Assembly: GCA_949592205.1 (NCBI GenBank)
Contig: CATIUR010000003.1
Coordinates: forward strand, 155,934,759 to 155,998,758
Origin: Helichrysum umbraculigerum
Lineage: Eukaryota; Streptophyta; Magnoliopsida; Asterales; Asteraceae
Length of the DNA: 64,000 bases
Direction: 5' to 3'
Position 1 is the stretch's first letter. Every line of letters begins with the position of its first letter. The translations under genes and the position numbers were made by a program. The notes under the pieces were generated by a model. The model did not search any database. It had not been told where the DNA came from and saw only the letters and a list, made by a program, of their open reading frames with translations. This document shows, in pieces, positions 58,729 through 64,000 of the stretch.

Positions 58729-59179
58729 GGTAAATGTCCCTTACATATGTGGCAAATTTTAATTCTTGTTCTTTTGATGATAACGGGATTAATGTATTAA
58801 CCGATGAAGTATATACGTTTCGTTTCAAATATGGAGTGCATAGAGAATGTTGGTGTACATATTATTTGGACTTGCATTAACTCAAAGAAATAAATATTAT
58901 ATTATTGTGTGAACAACACGTCAATTAAAATTAATGTTATTCATTCAATTTTTTTTATTACTTGGAATCAATATTAATATGCGAATATAATAATTATACA
59001 TCTCCTTATGAGATCGATTTCAGAATGCAAAACATGAGATAATACTTATTAGGTAGTGTACGTTAGCGTGACAAGTTTGTGTACTTTTAAGTAAAAGCGA
59101 AAGACCAATTTATATACATACAAAAAGATTGAGTGTAGAAAATATAAAAGTTATGTATAAAATTGTTCAATGTGACACC
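58729..59179. other. AT-rich spacer
   Basis: Nothing recognised. Confidence 0.4.
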
Positions 59180-59568
59180 TAGAGTTGGCAATTTTAGACC
59201 CATTGGTCAATTTGGTTAATTTTTAGGAGGGGGTGGGTTTGTTGGGTCTCCTCTCCATTTTTTGGATGGGTCTAAATGGGTTTCTCAATATAACCTCTAA
59301 TTATGTAACAATTAACCAACGGGTTTAGACGGGTCTAGCGGGTAATTTTTTTTTTTTTTTCACCTCATTTCATTTTTTTCATTTTTCACTCAAATAAAAA
59401 AAAAAATTTGGTGAACCCGATGACCCGACCCGACCCGAGACCCATTTGACCCGGACCCGTTTAGACCCATCCTTCTAAATGACCCATCTAGACCCGAACC
59501 CATTTAGACCCAAACCCATCTAGACCCGTAACCCGACCCGACCCGACCCATTCATTTTGCCACCTCTA
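59180..59568. mobile_element. hAT-like MITE, 389 bp, rich in GACCC motifs
   Basis: Terminal repeats TAGAGTTGGCAATTTTAGACCC (left) and, as reverse complement, TAGAGGTGGCAAAATGAATGGG (right). The flanks GTGACACC (59172-59179) and GTGGCACC (59569-59576) match in 7 of 8 positions, the hAT duplication length. The interior is made of repeated GACCC/ACCCG motifs on one side and their complement on the other. Confidence 0.7.
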
Positions 59569-59649
59569 GTGGCACCTAAAAATGGTGGTTTTTATAATAC
59601 GTACATTTTGTATATAACTTCCCATAAATAAAACTATAAAATAAAAGGG

Positions 59650-60640
59650 TGGGGTTTAAATGAGAATAGAAATTTGTGTGAGAATGAGGGAATCAATGAT
59701 ATCATGCCATGTGTACAAAGAGAATGCTCTACATGTACAAAGTCCATTTACCCCTAACATCAATTATCTCACAAACGACAAATCGAAAAATTATGAAAAT
59801 TGCACCATTAAATTCAAGGCATACTTTTGACAAAAATTTTTTTTTAAATTTTTTGGTGGGTTTTACAAATTAGTAACACATGTGTTAGTGTTGCGTTTAG
59901 GGTTTAGGGTTTGGGGGTTAGGGTTTCTTCCCCGAAACCTCAAACCTCAAACCCTAACCCAAACCTCAAACCCTAAACCATAACCCCAAACCCTAAACCC
60001 TAAATGCTTTACAAAACATCATACTAAACCCTAAACCTTAAACCCTACTAAACCCTAAACCTTAATAAACCATAAACCCTACTAAACCCTAACCCTAACC
60101 CTAAACCCTAACCTTAACTACAAATTAAATGTATAACCAATCACTAACACATGTGTTAATAATTTGTAAAACCCACCAAAAATGGAAGAAAAAAAAGTTG
60201 TCGAAAGTATGCCTTGATGGACGGCAAATCGAAGAGGAGAAAACGCTGAATTTTATGGTGCAATTTTCATGATTTTTCGACTTACCGTTTGTGAAATACT
60301 CCCTCCGTCCCAGAATAAGTGTCCTGTTTTGACTTTATGAGTCTTTCTTTTTCAACTTTGACCATACGTATCTTTGTTTGTGTTATATAATACTTGATGC
60401 AAAATATATGAATGAATTGAGTTTTAAATGTATTTTCATTGGTATAATTTTCAAAAAGTATTATATAACACAAACAAAAATATGTAAGGTCAAAGTTGAA
60501 AAAGAAAGACTTCAAAATCTGAAACAGGACACTTATTCCGGGACGGAGGGAGTATTTAATTTTTAAAAATGTGAAGGATGGAGAATAAAGTAACACATGA
60601 CATAAATCTGTTGGTTTCCTCATTCTCACTCAAAGTTAAA
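59650..60640. mobile_element. Mutator-like foldback element with telomere-type repeats, copy 2
   Basis: Sequence order matches copy 1 at 51995-52615: left arm from GGGTGGGGTTTAAATGAGAA (59648), the AACACATGTGTTAGTG centre, and the right arm GCCGTCCATCAAGGCATAC-type region in complement. The telomere-type centre is expanded (about 59893-60115) and includes runs of both TTTAGGG and CCCTAAA. The right terminus is eroded: the end found in copy 1 after CTCACTCAAAGTTA is missing. A Stowaway-like element is inserted in the right arm. Confidence 0.65.
60299..60552. mobile_element. Stowaway-like (Tc1/mariner) MITE, 254 bp
   Basis: Ends CTCCCTCCGTCCCAGAATAA and (reverse complement) CTCCCTCCGTCCCGGAATAA are near-perfect inverted repeats flanked by TA on both sides. 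This is the standard plant Stowaway signature. The whole element is almost a palindrome, which explains the two overlapping antisense ORFs here. It is inserted in the foldback element 59650-60640. Confidence 0.85.
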
Positions 60641-60728
60641 ACTATAATAATAAAAAGATAGTGATTAAAGGTAAACCAATTTCTAAAAACACCTTATAAT
60701 TGAGTAATTACTAGTTGTAAACGACTTA

Positions 60729-61175
60729 GGGTGTGTTTGGCAACCAAATAATAAGGGATTCTTGGGGATTCTACTAGATTGAGATTCTAGTTTTAAGAAG
60801 CTCAATCCCCTTAAATTTTACAATCCATGTTTGGTACAAAATGAAATATAAGGCTTCTCAAAATAAGAATCTCATAAAAAAGAATCCCCTTAAACTAGCT
60901 TCTTCAAGAATCTCCATCCCCTAATCATGAAATTACTATATTACCCTTCTTCTATTACTAACTTTATTAGAAAATGTAAAAGATTCTTGTTTATTATGTC
61001 ATTTCACATCAATAAGCTCCAACTCCAGCTTGTTTGCCAAACACTTATAAGAAAATAGAATCTTCAGCTCCAACCCCAAATAAAAGCTCCATCTCCATCT
61101 CCTAGAATCCATCACAATCTCCAGCTCTAGCTCCAACTCCATCTCCATCTCCAGCCAGTTTTACCAAACACACCC
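60729..61175. mobile_element. PIF/Harbinger-like (Tourist) MITE, 447 bp
   Basis: Ends GGGTGTGTTTGG and CCAAACACACCC are inverted repeats flanked by TTA (60726-60728 and 61176-61178). It ends 228 bp before the ATG of the WAT1-type gene, so it lies in that gene's promoter region. Confidence 0.75.
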
Positions 61176-61403
61176 TTAGTCTGTCAATTGGTGATTATCA
61201 AAGGGTATTTTATGTCATTCTTCCAATTCTACATTACTCCATATATATCCCGTGCTCAGTTGCTCAGTATATTTACACAACACATAAATATATACACATT
61301 CAGTCATACACACACAAATATTCCCTCAAAGCGAGAGAATAGGGAAAATAAATTCCCTACTCATCTCTATTTTTCTCGTTTTGTAGGGTTTATATATTAA
61401 AAA

Positions 61404-64000
61404 ATGGTGATGAGTCTTGTAAAGATATGCAATGTTATCCATGGGTTGAAACCAGTGTTGTTGATGGTTGCGGTTCAAACGACGTTTGCAGGAATTAATG
61501 TGCTTTATAAACTTGCGGCTAACGACGGCATGATTCTTCCTATTCTTGTCGCTTATCGGTTCCTTTTCGCTACCGCATTCATTGTTCCGCTTGCCCTTTT
61601 GGTTGAAAGGTTTGAAATCGATCTTGCATTATTACTATATATATGTTCATGTTTACGTCGCAGTTATAAAGTTTTTGACATATTCAATAAATAAATAAAT
61701 AGCTTGAATTAAGCTAATTATAATGCTATATATATAACTTGCAATGGCATGAAAAACAAAAAAATACATCATATATATATATTTTGACGATTTTAATAGT
61801 TATTGAAGGTGGTGTTGTTTTTCATCACAGGAAGAAAAGGCCTAAATTGACATGGATGATACTCTTGCAAGCTTTTTGTTGTGGCTTATTTGGGTATGTA
61901 TGTTATTATCATTTATTTGTTACTTTAGATTACCATTTTTTTTAAGTATTAGTATTAAGTATGTTTAATTGTATGTTGACTGACGATTTCTTAAACTTAG
62001 AAATGGTAATTGAATTGCGTAAATTATCAAAGTCATAAAAACAAATGTACGAAATATGGAATTACTTTAACACGTTTTATTTATGTAACTTTTAATTAAC
62101 ATGTTTAACCGATTTTCCTAGCTTATATGTAGTGTTTTCTGTTCTTTTTGTGTTTGCTTTCCTCGAAAAGTCGAAACCGATAGTATCCACCACTAATTTT
62201 TTTTACTTTATTTTATTGTATAAAAAAAGTAAGTTGTTTTTCTCTGTTTTGCACAAAGAAAGCGAAAACTGTTACGTGCATTTAATTAGTTAAATTCCAA
62301 AATACTTATTACTTACATTAAAATGACGAATTAATTACGTGGTAGCTGGGAGTAGCTGTAATATAGAGATTCGTGAATGTGACTATAATTAATCTTCGTG
62401 CAAATACCGATAGACATATTTGTGCATGCTTTACGTGACACGAAAACAAAAAGAGGAAATTTGAAAGAATGCTCTAATTAATTTGTCACTCATTTAGTCC
62501 TTGCCACACGTTATCATTTCCCTATAAAAATACGTAATACAATCGGGTATTTGGTTTGAATATGGGTCGGATGCGGGAGATAAACAAGAATTTAGAAAGA
62601 ACAAAAATGTGTACGTTTTGCGTTTGCTTCACGGAATTTATTGGAATTCGATAAATTAGAACTGTAATTTTATTACTAAGTTAGTTTGGTTAAATGATAA
62701 AATTAGAGTACATTAAATTCCTTTGGCTAAAGGAATTGAAATTCTTTTTTCTTTAATAAAATATAATTCTTAAAAAATTCACGAAAGAGCTAGAAGAGGA
62801 GTTCCAGAATGTGTAAAGCCCACCTTTTTGAAGGTTTTATGCCATGTTCTAATTATTCTAAAAATAATAGTAGTAAAAGAATAGATATTTACGGAATCAT
62901 AGTTGATAACTCAAAATAAAATCGATAAACCATAAATGTATTTATTTATTTATACTTTTTTGAATTGAAAGTGGTGGTAACGTGAAATCTACATTTTTTT
63001 CCAAAATAAAAAAGGCATACGTGAAATCTTGCAGAAACTTTATAGTATATCTTTAGAAAATTAATAATTCTTTTGGAACAAATCTTAATTTTGCAGAGGT
63101 TCGTTGGCACAAAATACGTATGTAAAAGCCTTATCGTTGACATCAGCTACATTTGCTGCGGCTACCACAAATCTCATTCCTGCCATTACCTTCGTTCTAG
63201 CTGTTTGCTTCGGGTAACTCATTTCACCGGGTGATGATAAATCCACTATGCATTTTGAAAATCCATCACAATCAAGCATTGATAGGTCATACTGTACGGT
63301 CTTTTAATGCATGATTGTGGTGAATTTTTCAAAATGAGTGGTGGATTTATCAATCCCCCATTTCATTACATAGCTTATATCACCATAATATAAATAAATA
63401 TATTGACATTTTTTGCATATAATCTATAGTTCAATTATTAGCTAAAATGCTATGTCCTACAGATATAAACAAGTTAAAGTTTTCACAATTTCATAGCAAT
63501 TATAGGATACCAACAAATTTGTTCCTACATAATTATACACCTTTAATTTCATAATTCATAAGTGGTTTTTTTAGTGTAAGAATTCTTGAAATGGCTAATG
63601 TTGTTATAGGATGGAGAAATTGGGATGGAAGACAAGTTCTGGCACAGCAAAGATAATTGGGACAGTCTTAGGAGCTGGTGGGGCCATGTTGTTGACTTTC
63701 TATAGGGGAGTTGACCTTCATATCTGGAAAACCAATGTTGACCTTCTGAATGGTCATGGTCAACATCATGCATCAAATGGTCAACATTCAGGCAATAGCA
63801 GACTCATGGGTTCTTTGTTGGCCATTACTAGTTGTATAAGTTATTCCATCTGGTTAATTCTCCAGGTAATAAGAAGTGATTTAACTATCCCAAAGCAAAA
63901 CAATTAATATAATGTAAAGCTTAAGATTTCTAACTTTTTTTATTTTTTTAATTATTATATGAATAGACGAATTTGGTGAAAACGTACCCATGCCCGTATT
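61404..64000 (+). CDS. WAT1-related (nodulin MtN21/EamA-type) transporter, 5' part
   Basis: Exons 61404-61609, 61831-61893, 63097-63213, 63610-63865 and the start of a fifth at 63967, which runs off the window. All introns are GT-AG and phases agree. The seen part (about 225 residues) starts MVMSLVKICNVIHGLKPV and has the EamA pattern: KPVLLMVAVQTTFAGINVLYKLA (TM1), ILVAYRFLFATAFIVPLALLVER (TM2), WMILLQAFCCGLFG (TM3), GSLAQNTYVKALSLTSATFAAATTNLIPAITFVLA (TM3-4), then MEKLGWKT, a Gly/His/Asn-rich loop and LLAITSCISYSIWLILQ. The fifth exon continues TNLVKTYPCPY. Relatives move auxin or other small molecules across tonoplast or plasma membrane; the substrate here is unknown. A Tourist-like MITE sits directly upstream and a small MITE in intron 3. 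Confidence 0.92.
63227..63358. mobile_element. Small MITE in WAT1 intron 3, 132 bp
   Basis: Arms GGGTGATGATAAATCCACTA (left) and, in complement, GGGGGATTGATAAATCCACC (right) pair over about 55 bp, including TGCATTTTGAAAA-like parts. CATTTCA is duplicated on both sides (63220-63226 and 63359-63365). It begins 14 bp after the exon 3 donor. Confidence 0.6.

Noticed and set aside
60282..60629. Two overlapping ORFs on opposite strands with similar products
   Set aside because: They arise from the near-palindromic Stowaway-like element; no protein function.

Overview
The window is nuclear DNA of a flowering plant. It has short exons with GT-AG (and two GC-AG) introns, AT-rich spacers, plant-only gene families (VTL, BXL, DYW-type PPR, WAT1) and many plant transposons. 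The style of the Ty3/Gypsy LTRs and of the small repeats suggests an asterid, most likely Asteraceae; that is an inference, not a proof.

Nine genes can be modelled. From left to right: a vacuolar iron transporter-like (VTL) gene (+, 1314-1946); a GH3 beta-xylosidase gene with 6 coding exons (-, 7388-3919); an RZ-1-type glycine-rich RNA-binding protein gene (-, 11287-10162) with a 5'UTR intron and a probable 3'UTR intron; a TRM11-type tRNA m2G10 methyltransferase gene (+, 14755-18079, 6 exons); an ANTH-domain clathrin-adaptor gene (+, 19160-20252), tail to tail with a 21-exon C2/EF-hand phosphatidylserine decarboxylase gene (-, 25729-20307); an intronless LPA66-like DYW PPR editing factor gene (-, 38594-36696); a 69-residue QCR6 'hinge' subunit gene of mitochondrial complex III (-, 41574-39291), whose start codon is cut by an intron; a gene for a small, probably lipidated repeat protein of unknown role (+, 54736-56242); and the 5' part of a WAT1/MtN21-type transporter gene that runs off the right edge (+, from 61404). 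They are ordinary single-copy housekeeping or physiology genes, and no shared pathway is visible.

Transposable elements fill the space between and inside the genes. Between 26901 and 34974 there is a three-level nest: a 5'-truncated LINE with a 16-bp target-site duplication (TSD), split by a Ty3 LTR flanked by ACTTA duplications, which is in turn split by a second LTR-retrotransposon fragment with a very long LTR, a tRNA-Met primer site and a 245-codon ORF. Between 42782 and 51757 lies a complete, young chromovirus (Tekay-like Ty3/Gypsy): two 2106-bp LTRs, an open gag-pol of 1525 codons, a polypurine tract (PPT), a primer-binding site (PBS) and an AGTAA duplication. Its LTRs carry an array of palindromic AGCCGCCGGCT units; a divergent version of the same layout occurs in the older nested LTR. 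Around 52-61 kb there are many small DNA elements (Mutator-like, PIF/Harbinger-like, Stowaway-like and hAT-like), two of which contain telomere-type TTTAGGG repeats.

The most useful observations are the nested retrotransposon stack, the split start codon of QCR6, two consecutive GC-AG introns in the PSD gene, the palindrome arrays of the LTRs, and the telomere-repeat-bearing foldback elements. I found no CRISPR array, rRNA gene or operon, and none is expected.
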